Shown here one piece after another: positions 25,390 through 33,181 of a stretch of DNA of 33,181 nt. Numbering within the stretch: position 1 is the stretch's first letter; the number at the start of each line of letters is the position of its first letter. The stretch covers positions 1 through 33,181 of the forward strand of contig MFFY01000036.1 of assembly GCA_001778055.1 (NCBI GenBank). The letters are read 5' to 3'. This stretch comes from Candidatus Falkowbacteria bacterium RIFCSPLOWO2_12_FULL_45_13. GTDB taxonomy: Bacteria; Patescibacteriota; Patescibacteriia; Patescibacteriales; GWC2-42-12. Below the pieces are notes generated by a model. The model had not been told where the DNA came from, did no database searches, and was given only the letters and a program-made list of their open reading frames with translations. The position numbers and the translations under genes were made by a program.

Positions 25390-25454
25390 AAAATTTAACC
25401 TCGTAACTCATAACGCATAACTCATAACGCGATACAAGAAACGATCATTTTTAT

Positions 25455-26543
25455 TTATAAATTCTTACTTCTAACTTCTAACTTAACTTTTCTACCTCTC
25501 GCTTTAGTCGCGTAATAGCTAGCCAATAATGCCGCCAGGCTGATAATTTCTTCTCCGTTTTTTCCCTCGTCCATTTTTAATTCACTCATTTTCAACTCTT
25601 GGGGTACTTTTATTTCGCGCGTTTCATTCGTAATTTTTAATTCGTAATTTTTAATTCGTATTAAACTCGTCGGTCCGGCCGCCTCTGCCATATTGATTAA
25701 TATATCACCGGTCTGGACAAATCTCAATAAATTCTCATTGTCTTGTTGGTCCCGGCCCACTACCACCAGCGCCCTAGATCCGCCTTGGCGTCCCTTAGCG
25801 TCTTTTGACGTTTTCAGCGTCAGCCAATAAATCCTGCCGTGCTTTAAGAGCTCTATATCGTTACCAGAACATTCCGGCCAATATTCCATTAGTTTCATTA
25901 ATTTTTCGCTAAACACCGGATCGGTCAAAATACAGCCGCCGCCCGGGCTGGAATATTCCTTTATACCATACTTTTTTACCATTGCCAACTGGCGCTTTCT
26001 TCCCCGGCCGTTTAAATCCAAGAGCCGGCTCCTGTCCACCCTGCCGGTTTTTTCCAAATCCGATTCGTCCAATAATCTGGCCGAGAGCGGCCTGATCAGC
26101 CTGCCTTTAAGCCCGGCGATTTTCTCCACCAGCCGAAGCGCCTCCGGATTTTGCGACATGGGCCGCTCGCCCAAAACTTCGCCCGTGGCCACGAAGTCAT
26201 ATTCTCCGTTAACGTTCTCCCCCTTAGTAAAGGGGAGATTAAGAGGGGGGTTTTCTATTATCTCTCTAGCTTTTCCGAGCATCAGCGCGTGGCAATCAAC
26301 GCAGGGGTTCATGTTTTTGCCATAGCCGTATTGAGGATTTTTCACCATGGCCAGATGCTCTTCTGAAAAATCCATTTCAATTAATTTTACGCCTAATCGC
26401 TCGGCGACCTTTTTTGCCTTGGCCGTGCCAAAAAAATAACTCTTAAAAGACAGACCGGTAACTTCAACGCCCTGCTCCATTAAAAGCCTGGCCGCCAGCA
26501 TGGAATCCAGTCCGCCTGATAGTAAAATAAGAGCTTTAGTCAT
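25455..26543 (-). CDS. PP-loop tRNA thiouridylase/ThiI-MnmA-like protein
   Basis: N-terminal LLSGGLDSMLAARLL PP-loop, NPCVDCHALML, YSSPGGGCILTDP; exact substrate uncertain. Confidence 0.8.
   Translation of the reverse strand: MTKALILLSGGLDSMLAARLLMEQGVEVTGLSFKSYFFGTAKAKKVAERLGVKLIEMDFSEEHLAMVKNPQYGYGKNMNPCVDCHALMLGKAREIIENPPLNLPFTKGENVNGEYDFVATGEVLGERPMSQNPEALRLVEKIAGLKGRLIRPLSARLLDESDLEKTGRVDRSRLLDLNGRGRKRQLAMVKKYGIKEYSSPGGGCILTDPVFSEKLMKLMEYWPECSGNDIELLKHGRIYWLTLKTSKDAKGRQGGSRALVVVGRDQQDNENLLRFVQTGDILINMAEAAGPTSLIRIKNYELKITNETREIKVPQELKMSELKMDEGKNGEEIISLAALLASYYATKARGRKVKLEVRSKNL
26217..26255. repeat. In-frame palindromic element in the thiouridylase gene
   Basis: CTCCCCCTTAGTAAAGGGGAGATTAAGAGGGGGGTTTTCT, translated as ENPPLNLPFTKGEN. 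Confidence 0.75.
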
Positions 26544-29500
26544 ATTTTTATTCCCAACCTAACTTTTTCCCCGTTCACCTTCACCGCCTCGCCCCCAGCT
26601 TCGTTTTCCGTTATTTTCTCGCTCAAAGTATCCTTTTTCAATTCCCCGGCCGTTTCTTTAAAAACCTTTTTCACCATTTCCGAATCGCTGTGCCAGCTCA
26701 AAATTATCTTATCTTTTATGGTTAGACCGGCGTTTTTGCGCATATTATTAACCAAGCGCACGATTTCCCGCTTGAGGCCATCCAGTCTCAAGTCTTCGGT
26801 TATAGTCGTATCCAGCTCCGCCTTTATTTCGCCCTTGCCATTTTTGACCGTAACCTTTTTCACATTCAATTCATCTTTCAACAGTCCTTCATAGTCTTTC
26901 CCTAATTCATAATTTATAATTCTTAATTCACTAAGCATTTGCCTGACCTTAATGCCCGCTTCATCCCGCTTGGCCAATCCCAGTTCCACGACTTTCCTGA
27001 CTTTAGCCATCTCTGTCAAAACTCGCTCACCTCCTTTATCTGTGATCTGTGTTTTTGGCCAAGCCTCCAGATGCACGCTCCTATTTTTATCCTTAAAATC
27101 GAGCTCCGTAACTTTTTGCCAAATGGTTTCAGCCATGAAGGGCATGAACGGAGCCATAATCTTGGCCAGTTCGATCAAAACATGCTTAGTCACGGTCAGG
27201 GCATTATTTTTATCCGCTACGTCTTCGGACTTATACCGTTCGCGGCTACGCCGCAGATACCAGGTGGAGATATCGTTGATAAAATCGGTGATGGGCCGGG
27301 CGGCGCGCGGCAAATCATACTTATCCATACTTTCCGTGACTTCGCCTATCAATTGATTCAAGCGCGCCAAAATCCATTGGTCAAGGATGTTAACCCCCTC
27401 TTTTCCGCCAGAGGCGGATCCGCCTCTGGCGGAAATCTCCCTCTTAGTAAGGGTGAGAACCTCCCCCTCCTTAATAAGAAGGGGGTTGGGAGAGATGGCG
27501 TAAAGCTCGTAAAACTTAAAAACATTCCACAATAAAATGATATTTTTTCTTAAAGTGTTTTGGATATCAATTTCGGACAAACTCATGTCATCGCCGACCA
27601 TTATCGGGCTGGACATAAAATACATCCTGATGGCATCGCTGGTATATTTCTCCAGGGTGGCTTTGGGGTCGGGATAGTTGCCGTAGGATTTGCTCATCTT
27701 TCGTCCGTCGGTTCCGGCTAAAACGCCGGTAACGATAACATTCTTAAAAGCAACATTATTAAATAAAGAATTGGCCAAAACATGGAGATAATAAAACCAA
27801 CCCCGCAACTGTCCCGTATATTCAATGATGAAATCGGCCGGAAAAAGACGCTGCCATTCATCTTGACGGTTAAAGGGATAATGGAATTGGGCGAAGGGCA
27901 TGGCTCCGGATTCAAACCAGCAATCTAAAACTTCACGCACCCGTTTCATGGTGCCGCCACACTGAGTACATGTAAATTCAACCTCATCTATTGCCGGTTT
28001 ATGCAGATCAATAATTTTTTTTCCACTTAACCCTTCTAACTCTTTTATTGAACCAACAACCTTAATGTTATCACAAGGTTGATTATTTTTATATCCACTT
28101 TTGACTTTTGACTTTTGACTTTTGACTTCGGCCAAGCCGCTGCATTTCCAGACCGGAATCGGCGACCCCCAATAGCGGGAGCGCGACAGGCTCCAGTCCG
28201 GCGCTGATTTTAAATTATAGCGGAACCGGCCCGACTTAAAATGCTCGGGAATCCAATTTACCTTCTCCCCGTTCTTTAGGAGTTTTTCCCGTATCGCGGA
28301 AATCTTCAGATACCAGGCTTTCTGCGCCCGATATATGAGCGGCGTACCGCAACGATAACAAAACGGATAACTATGCGCATAAGCAAACGAGCTGAATAAT
28401 TTATCACCCAAATCGGCCAAAACTTTCGCGCCCGCTTTGGAAAAATAATGGCCAAACCAGGCCCCGGCGTTTTTGGTATAGATCCCGTTTTCATCCATTA
28501 AATCAACCACGGGTAAAGATTGTTTTTTCCCCAGTTCAAAATCATCCTCGCCGAAATTCGGGGCGATATGCACCACGCCGGTGCCTTCTTCAGTGCTGAC
28601 AAATTCCCCGCCGTATATCTTAAAAACGTTTTTATCTTCCGCAATCTGTTTATTGTTCAAATCAAAAATCGGTTCATAATTTAAATTTATCAAGTCCTTG
28701 CCGGCAAATTTTTTTATGATTTCATGCTTTTTATCTTTAAAAATATCCTTTACTTTCTCTTCGGCTATAATATAATACTCACCCGCAGATTCCACTTCCG
28801 CGTATTTTATCTTTTCTCCAACGGCTAAAGCCAAATTTCCCGGCAGGGTCCAAGGAGTGGTGGTCCAGGCCAGCAAATAAACGTTCTTGCCCCCCTTCAA
28901 AAGGGGGGTTGAGGGGGTTTTGCCTTTCAATTTGAACTTTACCACTACCGTGTTATCCGTGACGTCGCGGTAGGAGCCGGCATCCATGGTAATCTCAAAT
29001 TTGGACAAGGGCGTAGCGCAACGGGGGCAATGAAGAGAAGAGCGGTAACCTTCGTAAATCAAACCTTGATGATAAAGTTCTTTAAAAGCCCAGATGACGC
29101 TTTCCATATAGTTCAAATCCATGGTCCGATAAGCATGCTTCATATCCACCCACCGGCCGATCCGATTGATATACCATTGCCATTGCTCGCTACCCTGATC
29201 GACATAAATCCGACAGGCGTCAATAAATTTGTCCACGCCCAATTTTTCAATATCCTTTTTATTCCTTAACCCCAATTGTTTTTCCACCTGATTTTCCGCC
29301 GGCAAGCCGTGGCAGTCCCAGCCCCACACCCTTTCCACCCGGTAGCCTTTCATGGCCCAAAAACGCGGCACTACGTCTTTGGCGATACTAGGAAGCAATG
29401 TGGCGTAGTGCGGCAAGCCGGTTATGAACGGCGGCCCGTCGTAAAAAACATAATCTCTCTTTTTGCCCCCTTGATAAGATCCCCTCTCCTTACGAAGGAG

Positions 29501-29641
29501 AGGGTTAGGGCGAGGTTCTCCGGGGGGATTATTTACGCTTTTTTCAAAAATTTTATTCTTTTCCCAAAAATCCAAAACCTGCTCTTCCATTTTAGGAAAA
29601 GGATTGGTTGACTGCTTCGAATCTGATTTTTTATCAATCAT
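26540..29641 (-). CDS. ileS: Isoleucyl-tRNA synthetase
   Basis: DGPPFITGLPHYATLLPS (HIGH-like), WGWDCHGLPAE, DGRKMSKSYGNYPDP (KMSKS), AWTTTPWTLPGNLAL editing domain; 4-nt overlap with the downstream thiouridylase gene. Confidence 0.97.
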   Translation of the reverse strand: MIDKKSDSKQSTNPFPKMEEQVLDFWEKNKIFEKSVNNPPGEPRPNPLLRKERGSYQGGKKRDYVFYDGPPFITGLPHYATLLPSIAKDVVPRFWAMKGYRVERVWGWDCHGLPAENQVEKQLGLRNKKDIEKLGVDKFIDACRIYVDQGSEQWQWYINRIGRWVDMKHAYRTMDLNYMESVIWAFKELYHQGLIYEGYRSSLHCPRCATPLSKFEITMDAGSYRDVTDNTVVVKFKLKGKTPSTPLLKGGKNVYLLAWTTTPWTLPGNLALAVGEKIKYAEVESAGEYYIIAEEKVKDIFKDKKHEIIKKFAGKDLINLNYEPIFDLNNKQIAEDKNVFKIYGGEFVSTEEGTGVVHIAPNFGEDDFELGKKQSLPVVDLMDENGIYTKNAGAWFGHYFSKAGAKVLADLGDKLFSSFAYAHSYPFCYRCGTPLIYRAQKAWYLKISAIREKLLKNGEKVNWIPEHFKSGRFRYNLKSAPDWSLSRSRYWGSPIPVWKCSGLAEVKSQKSKVKSGYKNNQPCDNIKVVGSIKELEGLSGKKIIDLHKPAIDEVEFTCTQCGGTMKRVREVLDCWFESGAMPFAQFHYPFNRQDEWQRLFPADFIIEYTGQLRGWFYYLHVLANSLFNNVAFKNVIVTGVLAGTDGRKMSKSYGNYPDPKATLEKYTSDAIRMYFMSSPIMVGDDMSLSEIDIQNTLRKNIILLWNVFKFYELYAISPNPLLIKEGEVLTLTKREISARGGSASGGKEGVNILDQWILARLNQLIGEVTESMDKYDLPRAARPITDFINDISTWYLRRSRERYKSEDVADKNNALTVTKHVLIELAKIMAPFMPFMAETIWQKVTELDFKDKNRSVHLEAWPKTQITDKGGERVLTEMAKVRKVVELGLAKRDEAGIKVRQMLSELRIINYELGKDYEGLLKDELNVKKVTVKNGKGEIKAELDTTITEDLRLDGLKREIVRLVNNMRKNAGLTIKDKIILSWHSDSEMVKKVFKETAGELKKDTLSEKITENEAGGEAVKVNGEKVRLGIKI
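27393..27492. repeat. Composite in-frame palindromic insertion in ileS
   Basis: 34-bp perfect palindrome TTTCCGCCAGAGGCGGATCCGCCTCTGGCGGAAA (27402-27435) plus CCCCCTCCTTAATAAGAAGGGGGTTGGG; translated as SPNPLLIKEGEVLTLTKREISARGGSASGGKEGV. Confidence 0.85.
28097..28124. repeat. Heptanucleotide tandem repeat (ACTTTTG)x4 in ileS
   Basis: Four exact copies, translated as KSQKSKVKS. Confidence 0.9.
28889..28917. repeat. In-frame palindromic element in the ileS editing-domain region
   Basis: CCCCCCTTCAAAAGGGGGGTTGAGGGGG, translated as KTPSTPLLKGGK. Confidence 0.8.
29466..29530. repeat. In-frame palindromic insertion near the IleRS N-terminus
   Basis: CCCCTCTCCTTACGAAGGAGAGGGTTAGGGCGAGG within outer CCCCC/GGGGGG; translated as NNPPGEPRPNPLLRKERGSYQGG just before KKRDYVFYDGPPF. 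Confidence 0.85.
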
Positions 29642-29687
29642 AAATTTTCCGCTAACTTAGCGTTCAATTTTCTCTGTATTATTAATT

Positions 29688-29716
29688 ATTTTAGCCCAAA
29701 TTAAACTAAATGTCAA
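29688..29716 (-). promoter_or_regulatory. Promoter of ileS
   Basis: Reverse strand TTGACA - 17 nt - TAAAAT. Confidence 0.75.
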
Positions 29717-29751
29717 AAATTTTTTAAAATAAATCCTGCCACGGGCGCCCC

Positions 29752-29780
29752 TTGATAAAGAAGCCGGGCCGGACTATCAT
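29752..29780 (+). promoter_or_regulatory. Candidate promoter of uvrB
   Basis: TTGATA - 17 nt - TATCAT; divergent from the ileS promoter. Confidence 0.4.
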
Positions 29781-29913
29781 TAATATTAACCGCGTTAATT
29801 TATAACCTACAAAAGAGCGGGGCTAAAATCGCGCGCTTACAATTATTCAAACCCACCCACGGCGGCTGCCCTTAAAACTAAGCCAGGATCGGCAAAATGA
29901 TTTTTATTATTCT

Positions 29914-31770
29914 ATGCCCAAATTCATACTAAAAAGTAAGTTCAAGCCCGCCGGCGATCAGCCCGAGGCTATCGCCAAATTGGTGGACGGCTTAAAAAAA
30001 GGCTATCGCGACCAAACGCTCTTGGGCGTAACCGGCTCGGGCAAAACTTTCACCATGGCCGGCATTATTGAAAAAATTCAAAAGCCGACACTGGTGATTT
30101 CCCATAATAAAACCCTGGCCGCCCAGCTCTACGGCGAGTTCAAGCAATTTTTTCCGGGCAACGCCGTGCATTACTTTGTTTCCTATTACGACTACTACCA
30201 GCCCGAAGCCTATATCCCGCAAACCGACACCTATATTGAAAAAGAAACCGCCATCAACGAAGAAATAGACCGCCTGCGCCATGCCGCCACCCAATCCTTG
30301 CTTTACCGCCGGGATGTTTTAATCGTGGCCAGCGTTTCCTGCATCTACGGGCTGGGCGAAAAAGCGGATTACCAGGCCATGGGTAAAACCTTCCGGGTCG
30401 GCCAAAAAATAAAAAGAAATCAGCTGCTAAGAGAACTGGTCGCCATTCAATACGCGCGCGACGAAACCGAATTCAAGCGCGGCAATTTCCGCGTCCGAGG
30501 CGAAAATATTGATATTCATCTGGCCACCGGCGAAGCCGTGGCGCGGATTGTCCTGTTCGGCGATCTGGTGGATAAAATCAAAATCTACGCCATCCGGCCG
30601 GGGCTGGACGCTCCCTCCTGGTCGCTCGATTCCCGCCGCCTGGAGGCCGAGACGCTCTCGGAAATCATCATTCTGCCGGCCAAACACTTTATCACGCCGC
30701 CAGAAAAAATGGTGCGGGCGCTAAAAAATATCCGCCAAGAATTAAAATCCAGGCTTAAAGAACTAAAAAAACTCGGCCAAGAGGTTGAGGCTTACCGGCT
30801 GGAGAAAAAAACCAATTACGATCTGGAAATGATGGCGGAGGTGGGCTACTGCAATGGCATAGAAAATTACTCCCGTCATTTAACCGGCCGCGCCGCCGGC
30901 GAGCCACCGGAAACTTTGATTGATTTTTTTCCTTCGCCGCGCCGTAGCTTTAGCGAAGGCGAGCCCAAAGATTATCTCTTGCTGATAGACGAGTCGCACG
31001 TCACTCTGCCGCAAATCCGCGGCATGCACGCCGGCGACCAGTCGCGCAAGCAAACCCTGATTGACTTCGGTTTCCGCCTGCCCAGCGCCCGCGACAACCG
31101 GCCATTAAACTTCGAAGAGTTCAACGGCAAAGTAAAACAAGTAATCTACACGAGCGCCACGCCGGCCGATTATGAAATCAAAAATTCAAAACAAGTGGTG
31201 GAGCAGCTGGTCAGACCGACCGGCCTCCTAGACCCGGAAATAGAAGTCAGGCCCAACCCCGGGCAAATTCAGGACTTAATCAAAGAAATAAAGACGAGAA
31301 TCGACCATGGCCAGCGCACCCTGGTGACGACCCTGACCAAGCGCATGGCCGAGGAACTGACCAGCTACCTTGCCGAACAGAAAATCAAAGTGCAATATTT
31401 GCATAGCGAGGTGGAAACTTTAGAGCGGGTTGATATTTTGCGCGACTTGCGCTTAGGCAAGTATGACGTCTTAGTGGGCATCAATCTCCTGCGCGAAGGC
31501 CTGGACTTGCCTGAAGTTTCGCTGGTCGCCATTTTAGACGCGGACCTGTCCGGCTTTTTGCGCACCGGAACCTCTTTAATCCAAACCATGGGCCGCGCCG
31601 CCCGCCATTTAGAAGGCAAGGTCATTATGTACGCGGATAAAATCACTCCGGCCATGCGCTATACCATTAACGAAACCAAGCGCCGCCGAACAGTTCAGGC
31701 ATCATACAACAAAAAGCACGGCATCACGCCGCGACAAATTACGGCAAAATTTCACGAGAGTATGATATAA
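29914..31770 (+). CDS. uvrB: Excinuclease ABC subunit B
   Basis: [86 protein letters not shown]. Confidence 0.97.
   Translation: MPKFILKSKFKPAGDQPEAIAKLVDGLKKGYRDQTLLGVTGSGKTFTMAGIIEKIQKPTLVISHNKTLAAQLYGEFKQFFPGNAVHYFVSYYDYYQPEAYIPQTDTYIEKETAINEEIDRLRHAATQSLLYRRDVLIVASVSCIYGLGEKADYQAMGKTFRVGQKIKRNQLLRELVAIQYARDETEFKRGNFRVRGENIDIHLATGEAVARIVLFGDLVDKIKIYAIRPGLDAPSWSLDSRRLEAETLSEIIILPAKHFITPPEKMVRALKNIRQELKSRLKELKKLGQEVEAYRLEKKTNYDLEMMAEVGYCNGIENYSRHLTGRAAGEPPETLIDFFPSPRRSFSEGEPKDYLLLIDESHVTLPQIRGMHAGDQSRKQTLIDFGFRLPSARDNRPLNFEEFNGKVKQVIYTSATPADYEIKNSKQVVEQLVRPTGLLDPEIEVRPNPGQIQDLIKEIKTRIDHGQRTLVTTLTKRMAEELTSYLAEQKIKVQYLHSEVETLERVDILRDLRLGKYDVLVGINLLREGLDLPEVSLVAILDADLSGFLRTGTSLIQTMGRAARHLEGKVIMYADKITPAMRYTINETKRRRTVQASYNKKHGITPRQITAKFHESMI
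30931..30961. repeat. In-frame palindromic element in uvrB
   Basis: CCTTCGC (30931-30937)...GCGAAGG (30953-30959); translated as [11 protein letters not shown]. Confidence 0.75.
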
Positions 31771-31805
31771 ACCCTTCCCTAACAAGGGAGGGTGGGGATG
31801 GGTTA
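31771..31805. repeat. Palindromic element directly after the uvrB stop
   Basis: AACCCTTCCCTAACAAGGGAGGGTGGGGATGGGTT, same architecture as the intragenic CCTCCTT...AAGGAGG elements. Confidence 0.65.
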
Positions 31806-31847
31806 TTCTTCGCCCACCAAATATTTTTGAAAAAAATCCAAATTTTT

Positions 31848-32339
31848 CTATAAAAATGTCTTTATCATCTCTTTCTTCCAACCGCCGGATTGTTTAAGCG
31901 CTTGGCGAAAAATTGAGCGCTTAAAAATTTTTTCCATTTGAACTTTATTACCGGTTCGCGCGTAAATAATTTTTAAATTTTTTACTAAATTCAACTCCTC
32001 TCTTAGTTCAGCCGGATTTTTTATTTTTTTAATAAACTTAACATAGCCCTGTCCATATTGGGCCAGGGTTTTGCAATTTAAAAAATTTTGCGGCCCAAAA
32101 AATTTTTTATCCCTGACGTTGCCTCGGTATAAGTCGGCCGTAAATTCGCCCGGCCTTTCTTTTTTAAGCAAATTAAACAAGCGGCAGTTGGCGCAATCGT
32201 TCTGGCAACGGCGCACATCGCCGGTATCATAAACAAAGCGCCAGCCGCGCCAGTCGTCGGCGATAACGAAAATAAAATCGCCGTATTTTTTCTCTAATTG
32301 CTTAAATTTTCTTTGAGCTTGTTTTATGATTAAATTCAT
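31848..32339 (-). CDS. Hypothetical Cys-rich protein (about 163 aa)
   Basis: Start at MNLIIKQAQRKFKQLEKKYGDF; contains RRCQNDCANCRLF and NFLNCKTL. The longer ORF-track start overlaps the upstream radical SAM gene and is not favoured. Confidence 0.7.
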   Translation of the reverse strand: MNLIIKQAQRKFKQLEKKYGDFIFVIADDWRGWRFVYDTGDVRRCQNDCANCRLFNLLKKERPGEFTADLYRGNVRDKKFFGPQNFLNCKTLAQYGQGYVKFIKKIKNPAELREELNLVKNLKIIYARTGNKVQMEKIFKRSIFRQALKQSGGWKKEMIKTFL

Positions 32340-32345
32340 AAATTT

Positions 32346-32389
32346 AAAAAAGGGGGCTGGAAACGTTTTTTTTTTCGTTCCCAGCCCGT
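32346..32389 (-). terminator. Rho-independent terminator after the radical SAM gene
   Basis: Reverse strand GGGCTGGGAACG-A10-CGTTTCCAGCCC followed by CCTTTTTT. Confidence 0.85.
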
Positions 32390-32392
32390 TGA

Positions 32393-33181
32393 TTAATGCC
32401 CGACACTTTCCCAGACTTTTACGCCCGGTCCCAGGGTCTTTTCCCCTAACGCCAGCAATTCTTCGCGCCCTGGCCAGTCGTGAAGATAGCAAAGCGGGTA
32501 AGAATCGGCTACCAGGCCCAGGGTTTCCCGTAAGGCCGTACAGCCGCCTAAGCAATTTTGCCAAAACTGGCAAGTCGCGCAAGGTCCGCTCTTGATGTTT
32601 CTTTGCTCGCAGCTTAGGCGGCGCGCCAAGAGGTCAGGGTGAGAAAAAACCGCCTCGGGTAAGTCCGTAAGCAGGTTAAGCTGCCGCCCGCTTTCATCCA
32701 GGAGCGGTTTGCCGCTGGTGCAGAGCCCGACCCGGCCGTCCCGCTCGGTTAGGAGCGCGCCTTGCTTAAAGGAAACGCAGCCCGTGCCCACGCCCGACGC
32801 GTTGCGGCCGGTTAGGTGCGGCATCATGGCCGTGTAAGCCGGGATGCCGTGGCGCTGGTTAATTTCTTGCACTGCCTGAACGCAGGCCCGAATCTGCTTT
32901 TTGGCCGGAAAAAGTTCCAGCCATTGGCGCAGGGCGCGAACGCCGCCAGCGAACGGGCAGGTGGGGATTTCCAGGTCTACGAAGAAGCCCATCTCTAACC
33001 CTACTTCATAGACTTGGGGCGCCAACTCAATGTTGGTTCTTCGAACCAGGTTCTCCACGCCGATTTTCCCCTTAGCGAAACCAGCCGCCAGCAGATTTTT
33101 TAGCCCCTGCCACATCTCGGTAACCTCCTTGGGCGGCGCGCCGATCAGCCTGGCTTGAAATTTGGCCTGTTCCGGGTCAAG
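32393..33181 (-). CDS. Radical SAM/SPASM-domain protein, partial (N-terminus beyond right edge)
   Basis: Frame open to the window end (LDPEQAKFQARLIGAPPKEVTEMWQGLKNLL...); C-terminal SPASM-like GPCATCQFWQNCLGGCTALRE. Confidence 0.82.
   Translation of the reverse strand, partial: LDPEQAKFQARLIGAPPKEVTEMWQGLKNLLAAGFAKGKIGVENLVRRTNIELAPQVYEVGLEMGFFVDLEIPTCPFAGGVRALRQWLELFPAKKQIRACVQAVQEINQRHGIPAYTAMMPHLTGRNASGVGTGCVSFKQGALLTERDGRVGLCTSGKPLLDESGRQLNLLTDLPEAVFSHPDLLARRLSCEQRNIKSGPCATCQFWQNCLGGCTALRETLGLVADSYPLCYLHDWPGREELLALGEKTLGPGVKVWESVGH

Noticed and set aside
25404-25430. Direct repeat TAACTCATAACGC x2
   Set aside because: Two short AT-rich copies 14 nt apart; likely low-complexity slippage with no evident function.
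32340-32582. N-terminal extension of the 31848 ORF
   Set aside because: Runs through the terminator and into the 3' end of the radical SAM gene; ATG at 32339 is more plausible.
1-33181. CRISPR array
   Set aside because: Repeats are dispersed, palindromic and irregularly spaced; no regular repeat-spacer array was seen.
1-33181. tRNA or rRNA genes
   Set aside because: No convincing T-loop/anticodon arrangement or rRNA-like conserved stretch was recognised by eye; a tRNAscan or Rfam run would be needed to be certain.
4660-33181. Idea that the two radical SAM genes and MEMO-AMMECR1 form one pathway
   Set aside because: They are far apart, lack shared context, and belong to visibly different radical SAM types.

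Overview
The window looks like a compact bacterial chromosome segment, probably Patescibacteria/CPR-like (inferred from gene content and repeat style; no search was run). It has about 28 genes, mostly on the minus strand. Recognisable products: FtsH, an S1-domain protein, an orphan radical SAM protein, a monothiol thioredoxin-fold lipoprotein, an ABC-2 transporter pair, an FtsK-like ATPase fused to a response-regulator receiver domain, an unusually short ProRS, a fused MEMO-AMMECR1 protein, an inositol monophosphatase, a YfcE-like phosphodiesterase, an amino-acid permease, a translin-family protein, a GspE/PilB ATPase, a NIF3-like protein, a REP-associated (RAYT/Y1) transposase, HtpX, LemA, a PP-loop thiouridylase-like protein, IleRS, UvrB, and a SPASM radical SAM protein cut by the right edge. 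The most striking signal is a set of short palindromic repeats inserted in frame inside conserved genes (ileS at about five sites, the thiouridylase, MEMO-AMMECR1, uvrB, the phosphodiesterase, rpsA, and the RAYT gene itself). This resembles Rickettsia palindromic elements. Other notable signals: a 209-bp MITE with 25-bp TIRs and an exact 8-bp TSD; two 68-bp spacerless palindromes, one overlapping the ends of two convergent genes; a long hairpin in the probable ftsH leader; a 51-nt dispersed hairpin repeat; and an apparently leaderless 49-aa membrane microprotein. No rRNA, tRNA or CRISPR array was recognised.
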